Assembly: GCF_025421775.1 (NCBI RefSeq)
Contig: NZ_JAOEFX010000002.1
Span: 372,001-436,000 of the forward strand
Direction of reading: 5' to 3'
Source of the DNA: Paenarthrobacter aurescens
GTDB lineage: Bacteria; Actinomycetota; Actinomycetes; Actinomycetales; Micrococcaceae
DNA: 64,000 bases
Positions 26,187-35,271 of this stretch are shown piece by piece (the first letter of the stretch is position 1; every line of letters begins with the position of its first letter). Below the pieces are notes generated by a model. That model ran no database searches. It worked only from the letters and a program-made list of their open reading frames with translations, and was not told the origin of the DNA. Position numbers and translations under genes: made by a program.

Positions 26187-26873
26187 ATGATCGGGGAAAG
26201 AACTGTGCTGAATCGGCCTGAACTTTTGCGGTTCCTGGCCGAAGAGGTGCTGACGCTCGGTCCCACACGTCAATTGATTGCGATTGACGGAGTGGACGGG
26301 AGCGGCAAATCGACATTCGCAAAGGATCTGGCTCCGGCGATAAAGGGCCGGACAGTCATGACGATCCACGTTGATGACTTCCTCAACCCTCAGGAAATAA
26401 GGCACCGCCGGGGGCGCACATCGCCAGTAGGGTTCTGGCTGGACACCTACGATTACGCTGCTCTGAACGAGAACGTGCTGGCGCCCCTAAGTAGGGGAGG
26501 AGACGGACGATATCGTCCGGCGTTCACGGATTCTTCAAGGAATGCGAGCATCCAACCCGGATCACGACAGGCACCGGATGATGCGCTTGTCCTTGTGGAG
26601 GGTATGTTCCTTCATCGCGACGAGCTGTTTGGCGTGTGGGATTACTCGATCTTTCTCGATGTTCCCTTTGCCGAAACTGCGCGGCGGATGTCCAGAAGGG
26701 ACGGAAGCAACCCGGACCCGGACCACCCGTCCATGCAGCGATATGTGGGCGGGCAGCGGCTCTACTTTGAGAACGCCCAACCGTGGTCGCGGGCTACACG
26801 AGTCATTGACAACACTCTTCCGCAGGAGCCGAGGTTGATGTCCCCGCGCGAAGCTATGGGCCGCCATCGGTAG
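26187..26873 (+). CDS. P-loop kinase, uridine kinase-like
   Basis: 228 residues from ATG at 26187. Walker A GVDGSGKST (~30) and HVDDFLNP (~57) match the uridine kinase/phosphoribulokinase-like family; FLDVPFAETARRMSRRDG (~160) is the lid-type Arg region. It phosphorylates an unknown small molecule in the cytoplasm. It is convergent with the dehydrogenase gene. Confidence 0.8.
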   Translation: MIGERTVLNRPELLRFLAEEVLTLGPTRQLIAIDGVDGSGKSTFAKDLAPAIKGRTVMTIHVDDFLNPQEIRHRRGRTSPVGFWLDTYDYAALNENVLAPLSRGGDGRYRPAFTDSSRNASIQPGSRQAPDDALVLVEGMFLHRDELFGVWDYSIFLDVPFAETARRMSRRDGSNPDPDHPSMQRYVGGQRLYFENAQPWSRATRVIDNTLPQEPRLMSPREAMGRHR

Positions 26874-26888
26874 TCCGTTCAGCAGGCC

Positions 26889-28283
26889 TTACGCCCGCGC
26901 GTGCTTCTTTCCGCCGGTACGCACAGCAGCCCCACCAGCGTCACCCTCACCAGCCACAACCGAAGCCCCCGTCCCCAACCCGCGGACCGTCCACCCCGCA
27001 CTCCGCCAGGCCTCAGCGTCCAGGACGTTTCGAGCGTCCAGCACCATCCGGCGTCGTACGAGTGATCCCACAACAGCAGGCGACAGCGAAACGTATTCGT
27101 CCCACTCAGTCAGCAGCAGCACCAATTCGGCGCCTTCGAGGGCGCGTTTGGTGTCGGCTTCGAATCGGATTTGGGGGTAGCGGATCCACGCGTTGTTGAT
27201 GGCTTTGGGGTCGGTGACGGTCACGTGTGCGCCGGCGGCTGCGAGTTGCTGGGCGACGTCCAGGGCGGGGGAGTCGCGGATGTCGTCGGTGTCGGGCTTG
27301 AAGGCGGCCCCGAGGATGGTCACCGTGCGGCCAGAGAGGAATCCTCGGCACATTTCGCGGGCCACCTCCACGGCCCGGGAACGCTGGTCAAGGTTCACCG
27401 AATCAACCAGGGCCATCCATTCATCCACGGACGGCACCGACAGTTCGCGCGCTTGCGCACGGAACGACCGGATGTCCTTGGGCAGGCAGCCGCCGCCGAA
27501 GCCGAGCCCGGCGTGCAGGTACCGGTTGCCGATGCGCGGATCCAGGCCCATGGCCTCACTGAGCTCGCTCACGTCGGCGCCCGACGCGTCGCACAGCTCA
27601 GCCATTGCGTTGATGAAGCTGACCTTCGTGGCCAGGAACGCGTTCGACGCCGACTTGATCAGTTCCGCCGTCGCGAAATTGCAGACCAGGCGCGGGATGC
27701 CGGCGCAGATCAACGGCTCGTACACTGCATCCAGTACAGCGGTCACCGGAGCGCCGGCAGCTGCGCCCTTGCCGCCCGGGACCCCGTAGACGAGACGGTC
27801 GGGAACCAGCGAATCCTTCACGGCGGTGCCTTGGCGCAGGAACTCGGGGTTCCAGCCGAGCAGCACGTCAGAACGACGGGCCAGGATCGCGCGGAGCGTC
27901 TCCACCGTGCCAACCGGCACCGTCGATTTACCGACGACGGCGGCGCCCTTGGCCAGGTGCGGCAGGAGGCTCTTCGTGGCGCCCATCAGGTAGGAGAGGT
28001 CCGCCGTGTCGGAAGTCTTGGACTGCGGGGTGCCCACACAGAGGAAGTGCACCTGCGCATCGGCGGCGGCGGAGAAATCGGTGGTGAACTCGAGGCGGCC
28101 TGTGGTGCGACCGTCCTTGAGGAGCTCATCCAGGCCGGGTTCGTGGAAGGGCGCCATCGCTTTGTTCAGCTGCTCAACCTTGGACGAGTCGACGTCGATG
28201 CCCACCACGGTGTGGCCCATCGAAGCGAGCGTTGCTGCATGGACTGCGCCGAGGTAGCCGCAGCCGATCACGGAAATCTTCAT
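26889..28283 (-). CDS. UDP-glucose/GDP-mannose dehydrogenase family protein
   Basis: 464 residues from ATG at 28283; the frame is open further upstream but that part overlaps the next gene. NAD-binding VIGCGYLGAVHAATLA at the N-terminus, GKSTVPVGT, and catalytic Cys in GGGCLPKD (~260) are intact, with the C-terminal domain GAAFKPDTDDIRDSP. It oxidises a nucleotide sugar (probably UDP-glucose) to the uronic acid for surface polymers. Its ATG overlaps the stop of the glycosyltransferase gene by four bases, so the two form one operon. Confidence 0.92.
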   Translation of the reverse strand: MKISVIGCGYLGAVHAATLASMGHTVVGIDVDSSKVEQLNKAMAPFHEPGLDELLKDGRTTGRLEFTTDFSAAADAQVHFLCVGTPQSKTSDTADLSYLMGATKSLLPHLAKGAAVVGKSTVPVGTVETLRAILARRSDVLLGWNPEFLRQGTAVKDSLVPDRLVYGVPGGKGAAAGAPVTAVLDAVYEPLICAGIPRLVCNFATAELIKSASNAFLATKVSFINAMAELCDASGADVSELSEAMGLDPRIGNRYLHAGLGFGGGCLPKDIRSFRAQARELSVPSVDEWMALVDSVNLDQRSRAVEVAREMCRGFLSGRTVTILGAAFKPDTDDIRDSPALDVAQQLAAAGAHVTVTDPKAINNAWIRYPQIRFEADTKRALEGAELVLLLTEWDEYVSLSPAVVGSLVRRRMVLDARNVLDAEAWRSAGWTVRGLGTGASVVAGEGDAGGAAVRTGGKKHARA

Positions 28284-29446
28284 GAGGAGGGTCCTTTGCT
28301 TGATGTAAGTTCGGTGGGCCCGTTTTCGCGGGAGAAAGTGGCGATGACTTCGGTGTAGTGCCGGACCAGGTCGGCGCTGAGCACAGGCCACGTCCGCCCC
28401 TGGACCGAGGCGGTTGCTGCCGTTGCGAAAGCGCGGCGCTTGGCGTCGTCGCCGATCAGGTCCTGCGCGTAACTGCGCAGCTGGGCGAGGTTTCCGGGCT
28501 CGTAGAGCCAGCCAGTCCGCGAGTTTTCGACGAGGTCCAGGGGACCGCCGCGGCCGGTCGCCACCACGGGAACGCCCGAGGCCATGGCTTCCTGGATGGT
28601 CTGGCAAAAGGTCTCGAACTCGCCCGGATGGACGAAAAGGTCAAAGGACGCCACGGCCTCCGCCAGCGCATCCCCGCCGAGGAAACCAGCAAAATGCGCA
28701 TTGGGCAACGCCGCGTCCAACGCCGCACGCTGCGGGCCATCACCCACAATCACCAGCTTGGTGTTCGGCAGATCAGCCAGGACCGCGAGGTCCTCCACCT
28801 GCTTCTCGACGGCGAGCCGGCCGACGTAGCCGATGATCCGGTGACCGTCGGGCGCTACTGAGCTGCGCCACGCCGTCGAACGTTTCGCGGGGTTGAAGCG
28901 CGCGGTATCCACACCGCGGCGCCACATGTCCACGCGCAGGATGCCGCGTCCTCGCAACTGGTTCAGCGCGAACGTGGACGGCACAAGGGTTCGGGTGGCC
29001 AGGAGGTGGATGTTGTCCACGCGGTTCCAGGCCCAGTTCTCCAGGAACGGCACACCATAGCGGGCGGCGTAGCTGGGAACCTCGGTTTGGTAAATCGCCA
29101 CGGTCGGGATGCCGAGTTGGTGGGCGGCCTGCACGGCGCGCCAGCCGAGGACGAACGGGGAAGCGAGGTGAACGACGTCGGGGGAGAAATCGGCAAGGAT
29201 TCGCTTGACCCGATTCACACCACCCAACGCAACCCGCACATTCGTGTAACCGGCCAGCGGCACCGAGGGAAGCCGGTGCACATACGCACCCTTCTCGACG
29301 CTCGAAACATCAGTGTCCGACGTCGACGGCGCGATCACCATCACCTCATCCCCGCGCTCCTGCAGATGCTCCAGCACCCGCAGTATCGAGTGGGTTACCC
29401 CATTCATCAGTGGCAGGAATGATTCGGCGACGATTGCGATCCTCAC
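28280..29446 (-). CDS. GT4-type glycosyltransferase
   Basis: 388 residues from ATG. GT-B fold: N-terminal AESFLPLMNGVTHSI, then YVGRLAVEKQVEDLAV (~210) and HPGEFETFCQTIQEAMASGVPVV (~272-295), with the EX7E-type site. It resembles actinobacterial GDP-mannose-dependent mannosyltransferases of the MgtA type, acting on a lipid or glycan at the membrane. It is the first gene of a two-gene operon with the nucleotide-sugar dehydrogenase. Confidence 0.88.
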   Translation of the reverse strand: MRIAIVAESFLPLMNGVTHSILRVLEHLQERGDEVMVIAPSTSDTDVSSVEKGAYVHRLPSVPLAGYTNVRVALGGVNRVKRILADFSPDVVHLASPFVLGWRAVQAAHQLGIPTVAIYQTEVPSYAARYGVPFLENWAWNRVDNIHLLATRTLVPSTFALNQLRGRGILRVDMWRRGVDTARFNPAKRSTAWRSSVAPDGHRIIGYVGRLAVEKQVEDLAVLADLPNTKLVIVGDGPQRAALDAALPNAHFAGFLGGDALAEAVASFDLFVHPGEFETFCQTIQEAMASGVPVVATGRGGPLDLVENSRTGWLYEPGNLAQLRSYAQDLIGDDAKRRAFATAATASVQGRTWPVLSADLVRHYTEVIATFSRENGPTELTSSKGPSS

Positions 29447-29604
29447 GCCTTCAACGGTGGCTGGGGCGGTTGGCGTTGCGGGTTAGAACGGGTGGCCTGT
29501 GGAGGAAGAGTTGGTTAACAGGTGGGGCTCCTGTTTGTCTGGGCGCGCGCGTAGACTCTGGTTCACCGACGCGCTGGGGCGTCATGACTTCTGGGGGTCT
29601 TGCC

Positions 29605-31485
29605 ATGTTTGCTGCTGGGGATAATTCGCGCGCGCTTGGAGTGGTTAACGTACGACGGCGGCGCCGGGCAGCGGTGCGGTCAGCCGCCGTCGGTTTGGGG
29701 CTGGCGCTGTTGCTGGGAACCCTTGGTTCGCCCGCCACGGCGGATGTTGTGACGAACACTGTTTCCGTGGGCGATAACCCCACCGGCATTGCGGTCAATC
29801 CCGTCACCAACAAGGCGTACGTGGCCTCGTTCGAGGGTGTTTCGGTCATCAACGGAACCTCCGACGGGGGCCTCCTGTACTCCGGAGACATGCCCGTTGA
29901 CGTTGCCGTGAACCCGGCGACCAACAAGATTTACGTTAGCGAGATTGGCGGCTCCGTTGCTGTTGTTAATGGGGTCTCTGGTGCTGTGACGTGGATTCCC
30001 GTGGGGTCATCGCCCGGCGTCATTGCAGTGAACTCCGCTACCAACAAGATTTACGTCGGCGTGAGTACTGGGATGACCATCATCAATGGGGCAACGAACA
30101 CCACCACGTCCGTGCCGCTCGCCGGGGGCGCCCAAGACATTGTGGTGAACCAGGCCACCGGCAAGGTGTACGTAAAGTCCTCCGGGACCATCCGGGTAGT
30201 GGACGCAGGCGGCATCGTCACCTCCAGCATCATCATCGGAGCCGGCGGCATTCTTGACGTCGCAGTGAACGAAACGACCAACAAGATCTACTTCACAACG
30301 CTCGGCCGGTATGGTGCGGGCGTGAGCGTGATTGACGGAATCACCGATACCGTCACCGGGAGCATTCCTTCGGCGAACAACGTGGGCAAACTTGCTGTGA
30401 ACCCGGCCACCAACAACATCTACGTGGCCGGGGACAGTCCCTCCATCGATGGTTTCATTCAGGTTATTGACGGTGCCTCCCAGACACAGGTCGCCGAGCT
30501 AAGGACCGCCACCAGGATTATGGACGTCGTGGTAAACCCGGCGTCGAACAAAATCTACGCACCGCTGTCCGGCAGGGGAGTCGCCATAGTTGATGGCGCG
30601 GACAACACCTTCTCGGCCGTATTTACGGGGCAAGATCCGGTTGACGCTGCGGTGAACCCCGCTACCGGAACCGTCTACGTGGCCAACACCGGCAGTGACT
30701 CCGTATCAGTGATTGACGGCACCGTTCCCGCGCCGGTCAAGAACGACTTCAACGGCGACGGATCGGCCGATGTTCTGGCTCGCGACGGCTCCGGAGTCCT
30801 GTGGCTGTACCCTGGCAACGGCTCCGGTGGTTGGTTGTCCCGGGCCCAGGTTGGCCCGGGTTGGAATGTCATGACGGCACTGGTCTCGCCGGGTGACTTC
30901 AACGGTGACGGCAAATCCGATGTGCTGGCTCGCGATGGCGGTGGCCTGCTGTGGCTCTACCCAGGGACTGGCACGGGTGGGTTGTTGTCGCGCGTGCTCG
31001 TCGGTACGGGGTGGGAGGGCATGAGCGCTCTCGAAGCGATTGACTTCCACGGCGATGGACGCGCGGACGTTGTGGCCCGCGACCGCGGCGGTGCTCTCTG
31101 GGTTTACCGAGGCGACGGTACGGGTGGATGGTTGCCGCGGATGTGGGCCGGTTCCGGGTGGACCGGAATGTCCGAGATCACCGGCGCAGGGGACTTCAAC
31201 GGCGATGGGCTGACCGATCTGGTGGCCCGCGACGGGTCCGGCGCGCTGTGGCTGTACCCGCCCAACGGATACGGCAGCTGGCTGGCGCGGCAGACCGTTG
31301 GCCAAGGGTGGAATGTGATGGACTCCCTGGTTGGGCCCGGTGACTTCGACGGCGACGGACGGGCAGACCTCCTTGCCCGCAACGCTGCCGGCGAGCTGTG
31401 GCTGTACTCCGGTGCTGGCGGAACTGCTTGGCCCTCGGCTCAGCGCGTGGGTACGGGGTGGGGCGGAATGACGGCGATTCTCTAG
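29605..31485 (+). CDS. Secreted beta-propeller (YVTN-type) plus FG-GAP/VCBS repeat protein
   Basis: 626 residues from ATG at 29605, chosen because GGGGG lies nine bases upstream; ATG 29584 is an alternative. A basic start and hydrophobic stretch ending near ATADV form a signal peptide. About seven repeats of the type AVNPATNKIYV (~45-375) make a propeller. Five repeats of DFNGDGxADxLARDGxGxLWLY (~378-626) follow, each with a calcium-loop-like DxNxDG. Likely extracellular; function unknown. It carries no anchor motif. Confidence 0.82.
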   Translation: MFAAGDNSRALGVVNVRRRRRAAVRSAAVGLGLALLLGTLGSPATADVVTNTVSVGDNPTGIAVNPVTNKAYVASFEGVSVINGTSDGGLLYSGDMPVDVAVNPATNKIYVSEIGGSVAVVNGVSGAVTWIPVGSSPGVIAVNSATNKIYVGVSTGMTIINGATNTTTSVPLAGGAQDIVVNQATGKVYVKSSGTIRVVDAGGIVTSSIIIGAGGILDVAVNETTNKIYFTTLGRYGAGVSVIDGITDTVTGSIPSANNVGKLAVNPATNNIYVAGDSPSIDGFIQVIDGASQTQVAELRTATRIMDVVVNPASNKIYAPLSGRGVAIVDGADNTFSAVFTGQDPVDAAVNPATGTVYVANTGSDSVSVIDGTVPAPVKNDFNGDGSADVLARDGSGVLWLYPGNGSGGWLSRAQVGPGWNVMTALVSPGDFNGDGKSDVLARDGGGLLWLYPGTGTGGLLSRVLVGTGWEGMSALEAIDFHGDGRADVVARDRGGALWVYRGDGTGGWLPRMWAGSGWTGMSEITGAGDFNGDGLTDLVARDGSGALWLYPPNGYGSWLARQTVGQGWNVMDSLVGPGDFDGDGRADLLARNAAGELWLYSGAGGTAWPSAQRVGTGWGGMTAIL

Positions 31486-31625
31486 CCGGTCCGCTGGCCT
31501 AAATGGGAAGTGCTGGCGTTATTCGAGGTTTGTCCGCGTTGACTGTTGCTCTCCGGGGATGGTGCACAGATCCGGCTTCCCGGTATATGTTCAAACGCAA
31601 TACAAAGTAGGCTGTCACCACGGCG

Positions 31626-33083
31626 ATGCAACGAGCAGCGATTTACGCCCGCATATCTGAGGATAGGACTGGTGCGGGCTTGGGTATTCAGCGTCAGCTT
31701 GAGGACTGCCGGGCGCTCGCAGAGGCACACGGACTGACGGTTGTTCAGGAGTTCACGGACAACGACACGAGCGCCTACTCAGGCAAGCCGCGCCCCGGCT
31801 ATCAGAAAATGCTGTCGGCCATGGAGGCCGGTGATGTTGACGTGGTGTTGGCATGGCACACTGACAGGCTTCACCGCAGCAACCTTGAGCTTGAGGAGTA
31901 CATCACGTACTCCGAAGAGATACCCACGGAAACGGTCAAGGCTGGCAAGCTCGACCTGTCCACGCCCTCGGGACGTATGACGGCCCGCATTCTTGGCGCA
32001 GTCGCTCGGCAGGAGTCGGAGCACAAGGCGGAGCGCATCCAGCGCAAGGCGCAAGAGCTTGCTCATGCTGGAAAATGGACTGGCGGCAGTCGCCCGTTTG
32101 GCTGGCAGTTCGAGGACGGTAGGCCGGTCATAGTTGAGGCTGAGGCGGCGATCATCCGAGAGGCACACCGGCATGTACTGGCCGGTCTGTCGCTCGGGTC
32201 CTTTATAGAAAGCCTCGCCGAGCGCGGAATCAAGACCGCGCGGGGTGGCTCCTGGTCTTATGCGACGCTGCGCCAAATGCTGATGCGCCCCCGTAACGCG
32301 GGCCTTGCGGAGTGGAAGGGCGAGATCGTCGGAGCTTCCGAGTTCCCGGCGATTGAGGAGCGTCACATTTGGGAGGCCACCTGCAACGTGCTGAAGGACC
32401 CAGCGCGGCGACGCTCCACCACAAATAGGGTCAAGTATCTGCTGGCGGGCATTGCGCTTTGCGAGTGCACGCGTCCTGTGAAGTCCGGTCAGACCACAGA
32501 CCGTCATGGCGTCAAGCACATGATTTACCGCTGTTCTGAGCGCGGACCCGGCTACGTCAATAAGCGAATTAAGTACGTGGACGCGTTGGCAGAGCATGAG
32601 ATTCTGTCGCACATGGCATTCATTGCAGCGCTGTCGCCAGCCGTGGAGGTGGAAACTGCGAGGCTGGGCGAACTCAAGACGAGCGAGACCGCCTATCGCG
32701 AGAAATTGAACGAGGCTGCCCGGTTGTTCGCGACCGACGTTATCAACAGCGAACAGTTCGCGATCATGAACCGAGAACTCAAAGCCAAGCTGGCGGGAGT
32801 TTCGGCGGAGCTGACTCAGCTCTCAACCGCTGGTGCAAAGAGTCAGTTGATCGAGCTATCAGAAATGCCGCAGTGGTCGGAGGAGTCCGACACCACAAAA
32901 GAGTGGCGCGGCTGGAGCTTGGAGCGTAAGCGCGCGTGGATTCGGGAACACGTGAACATCATCCTGCACCGTCATTTCCGTGGCAGCGCTCGCGTGTTCG
33001 ATCCGGCGACGGTCCAGCTTTCGATCAAAGGTGTCGAGACGCCAGCAGAAGCTGTGGCGCGCTGGCGGACACTCCATTTTTAA
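31626..33083 (+). CDS. Large serine recombinase (integrase)
   Basis: 485 residues from ATG. Catalytic domain begins AAIYARISEDRTG with the nucleophile Ser11; LAWHTDRLHRS (~76) and RQESEHKAERI (~128) fit. A recombinase domain and a zinc-ribbon-like segment (CECTRPVKSG...YRCSERG, ~278-305) precede a coiled-coil region (~330-400), the standard large-serine-integrase build. It integrates and excises an element; the second mobile region (about 31.5-37.9 kb) is probably its cargo. The 140 bases upstream contain no gene and may hold an att site. Confidence 0.93.
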   Translation: MQRAAIYARISEDRTGAGLGIQRQLEDCRALAEAHGLTVVQEFTDNDTSAYSGKPRPGYQKMLSAMEAGDVDVVLAWHTDRLHRSNLELEEYITYSEEIPTETVKAGKLDLSTPSGRMTARILGAVARQESEHKAERIQRKAQELAHAGKWTGGSRPFGWQFEDGRPVIVEAEAAIIREAHRHVLAGLSLGSFIESLAERGIKTARGGSWSYATLRQMLMRPRNAGLAEWKGEIVGASEFPAIEERHIWEATCNVLKDPARRRSTTNRVKYLLAGIALCECTRPVKSGQTTDRHGVKHMIYRCSERGPGYVNKRIKYVDALAEHEILSHMAFIAALSPAVEVETARLGELKTSETAYREKLNEAARLFATDVINSEQFAIMNRELKAKLAGVSAELTQLSTAGAKSQLIELSEMPQWSEESDTTKEWRGWSLERKRAWIREHVNIILHRHFRGSARVFDPATVQLSIKGVETPAEAVARWRTLHF

Positions 33084-33188
33084 GGCCCTCAAATCTGCCG
33101 GGGGTACCGAACCATCCCGACGTCTCCGATAGGCGCTAATTGCCCCTCACCGGGACGCTTTTAGAGGGTGCCGGTAGAGACGACGAAA

Positions 33189-33220
33189 CCCCCGGCGCTG
33201 GCCGGGGGTCTGTTGTTTCG
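33189..33220. terminator. Terminator between integrase and resolvase genes
   Basis: An 8-bp GC stem (33189-33196 with 33201-33208), tetraloop GCTG, then TCTGTTGTTT on the plus strand. Confidence 0.88.
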
Positions 33221-33229
33221 TACGTATTT

Positions 33230-33829
33230 CTAGGCGCTGGCTCTTTCGTTGAGTCCAAGCGCGTCCATCCTCCGATAGAGCGTAGCCCTGGACATCCCCA
33301 TGTCCTCAGCTACGCGCTTTGCTGGCTCGCCGGACTGGATCAGCCGGTGAGCGTTCTTGATCTGACGATCTGAGAACGTCTGCTTACGTCCGCCCAAGTC
33401 CTTGCCAGCCGCGCGGCGCTTGCTCACGCTATCCGTGATGCGCTCGCGTTTGATCTCAAGCTCCATCTGTCCAAGTGCGGCCATGACCGTGAAGATCATG
33501 GCCCCCATTGGGGTGCTGGTGTCCATCACGCTGCCGCCCAAGTTGAGCACGCGGAGTCCCGCGCCCCTGTCCTTGATTTCCTCGGCTAGCTTGAGCATAT
33601 TCATCGTGAAGCGCCCCAAGCGATCCAGCGTGGTGACAACCAGAGTGTCGCCGTCATGCAGAGCCTCCAAGGCTCTGTCCAGCGCTACGCGGGATGCCTT
33701 TGCTCCGCTCACGCCGTGATCAACGTACAGATCATCTCGCCGTACGCCAGCGGCGAGTAGGTCAATCTCTTGCCTGTCGGTCTCTTGGGCCTTGGTGGAA
33801 ACTCGTGCGTAGCCGATCAGCTTCGCCAT
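33230..33829 (-). CDS. Serine recombinase (resolvase/invertase family)
   Basis: 199 residues from ATG at 33829. Catalytic Ser11 in GYARVSTKAQ; TLDRLGRF (~68) and the MAALGQMELEIKRERI helix follow; C-terminal helix-turn-helix EPAKRVAEDMGMSRATLYRRM. It recombines or resolves at sites probably formed by the repeats just upstream (33847-33985). Two serine recombinases lie back to front within 2 kb. Confidence 0.93.
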   Translation of the reverse strand: MAKLIGYARVSTKAQETDRQEIDLLAAGVRRDDLYVDHGVSGAKASRVALDRALEALHDGDTLVVTTLDRLGRFTMNMLKLAEEIKDRGAGLRVLNLGGSVMDTSTPMGAMIFTVMAALGQMELEIKRERITDSVSKRRAAGKDLGGRKQTFSDRQIKNAHRLIQSGEPAKRVAEDMGMSRATLYRRMDALGLNERASA

Positions 33830-33846
33830 GGTGGAACTCCTAACTA

Positions 33847-33985
33847 AGTGTCTCGCAACAGTGTTTGCCTACCTCCAAATTAACAAGTACTTGCGAGACA
33901 TACAAGCGAGACACTTTGTGAGTGCTGTGGATGGGTGATGGTGTCTCGCAAGGAGGGTGTCTTAAATCCCTTGGATTGCGAGACG
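33847..33985. repeat. Five GTGTCTCGCAA / TTGCGAGACAC repeats (candidate res/operator sites)
   Basis: GTGTCTCGCAA is at 33848-33858 and 33941-33951. The inverse TTGCGAGAC is at 33891-33899, a variant AAGCGAGACAC at 33904-33914 and TTGCGAGACG at 33976-33985. Orientation order is plus, minus, minus, plus, minus. All five lie upstream of the recombinase gene and reach the start of the next gene, so they probably form its recombination site and operator. Confidence 0.65.
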
Positions 33986-33990
33986 CGGAT

Positions 33991-34482
33991 ATGCTGGCGT
34001 CCATGATCACGGTTGAGGGCGCTAAGCTGCTGGCTGCTTTAATCCCGGTCCTAGTTTTGATCCTTGCCGTCGAGCGTCGTGCGATGGGGCCAGCGCAGCG
34101 GCCCGTCTACTTCATGGGCTGGGTCTGGTTCTGGATCCTTGGCGTTCTCCAGTTCCTTGGTATCGCAGGGTCCATCATTGGACTGATGCCGCTCTTCTTG
34201 GCGGTGAACGAGAACCGCAATGTTGATACCGACTGGGCAGTGATCGTCCTTCTCTGCAGTGCCGTGTTGGTAATCGCCGTGGCCTTGGTTGCTATGGAGC
34301 TTGCGATGCGGGCATACCTTGGGGGCGAACTCATGGACGTCGGTGCCAGGCTCCAACGCGAGAGGCGAGTGGATGCCTACCTCACGGAACGCGCTCGCCG
34401 TGCGCGCAAGATCGCGGTCCGCCGTCTGGCTGCAAGGGGGAGGGGGAGGGAACCCCTGAAGGTACCTGTCCGCCCCCGGTAG
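33991..34482 (+). CDS. Membrane protein of unknown function
   Basis: 163 residues from ATG at 33991; ATG 34003 is an alternative. Three hydrophobic segments (~10-28, ~40-75 and ~90-115) and a basic C-terminal tail rich in Arg. No family recognised. It is divergent from the resolvase gene and its promoter region overlaps the repeats. Confidence 0.55.
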   Translation: MLASMITVEGAKLLAALIPVLVLILAVERRAMGPAQRPVYFMGWVWFWILGVLQFLGIAGSIIGLMPLFLAVNENRNVDTDWAVIVLLCSAVLVIAVALVAMELAMRAYLGGELMDVGARLQRERRVDAYLTERARRARKIAVRRLAARGRGREPLKVPVRPR

Positions 34483-34534
34483 CGATAGCGCCTCCCTACG
34501 CGTACGGGTTAGGAAGTCGACGGTTAAAGAGAGT

Positions 34535-34564
34535 GGAGCCCCGCGCTGTGAGGCGCGAGGCTCC
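34535..34564. terminator. Hairpin between convergent genes
   Basis: A stem of 6 + 5 bp with one mismatch (34535-34546 with 34553-34564) and a 6-base loop between the membrane-protein gene and the small gene ending at 34576. Confidence 0.7.
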
Positions 34565-34575
34565 TAAGATCCGGG

Positions 34576-34704
34576 CTAAGGCTCAGCCTTCCACGTACCC
34601 GTGTCCGGGTCGTAGGTTTCAATGAAGGGGTGAGGGTGATCGGGGGAGCCCCAACTAAAGCGCTGCTCTCCGTCGGTGTACTCGTATTTGCGCCGCCTGG
34701 TCAT
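34576..34704 (-). CDS. Small acidic/aromatic protein, 42 residues
   Basis: ATG at 34704 with AGGGGC upstream. The product begins MTRRRKYEYTDGEQRF and ends PDTGTWKAEP. Its ATG overlaps the TAA of the gene before it, so the two are translationally coupled. No known family. Confidence 0.5.
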   Translation of the reverse strand: MTRRRKYEYTDGEQRFSWGSPDHPHPFIETYDPDTGTWKAEP

Positions 34705-34841
34705 TACTTGCCCCTGCCTTTCTGGGCAAGAGCGCTGGCGGCGGCTGTTTTGGCAGCCTTGCTTGCGCTCGGACTCCGCAATACCTTGCTTGCGGCGGTA
34801 GCAGCTTTGCTGCTGGTTTGGCGAGTGTTCCTCGATGCCAT
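34704..34841 (-). CDS. Small Ala/Ser/Lys-rich basic protein, 45 residues
   Basis: ATG at 34841 with GGAAA upstream. The sequence is made of A, S, K and T with a short repeat (AASKV...ASKAAK), like small proteins I recall from actinobacterial elements. It could bind nucleic acid by charge. It is too short for standard gene finders and is coupled to the 42-residue gene after it. Confidence 0.5.
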   Translation of the reverse strand: MASRNTRQTSSKAATAASKVLRSPSASKAAKTAAASALAQKGRGK

Positions 34842-35271
34842 GTTCGTTTCCAATCAGGCAAGACGGCGCAACTCTCAGACAGAGGACACGCCGATTCATT
34901 TGAATCGGCGCACCCTATGCCTGTAGGGTACTTTTCATATCCCGGTCAAAAGATATGCCTAGACCCCAGTTACGCAAGAACGCCGTCCCGGCCGCATTGT
35001 TACGGCTGGGGTTCTTTGCTTGCCACCACTAATCTTATCCGGCGGGTCCGACGCAAGCCCACTCGATGGAGCAACCGAATCCCAACCGTGTAACTAACCC
35101 ACTGGCCGTCCACAGGACACGCTACGCGAAACCCTTGATTTCCCGCGGTTGTACGCTAGTCTTTCCACAGGGTGTGGACTACTTAGTCACATTAATTCTC
35201 CGGCGTGTCGAATTCTTCGGCGTGTCGGATTTCGCCATACCTGTTTGCGCAGAGACAACACTCGGTGTCCG
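34842..35271. other. Gap with palindrome and terminator-like hairpin
   Basis: No gene seen. ACCCTA/TAGGGT form a short palindrome near 34912-34929. CCCCAG (34964-34969) pairs with CTGGGG (35006-35011), followed on the plus strand by TTCTTTGCTT, a weak terminator. The rest shows nothing I can support. Confidence 0.35.

Noticed and set aside
27171..28358. Plus-strand frame opposite the nucleotide-sugar dehydrogenase
   Set aside because: Antisense shadow with no family features.
28284..28607. N-terminal extension of the dehydrogenase
   Set aside because: Overlaps the glycosyltransferase and precedes the true NAD-binding start.
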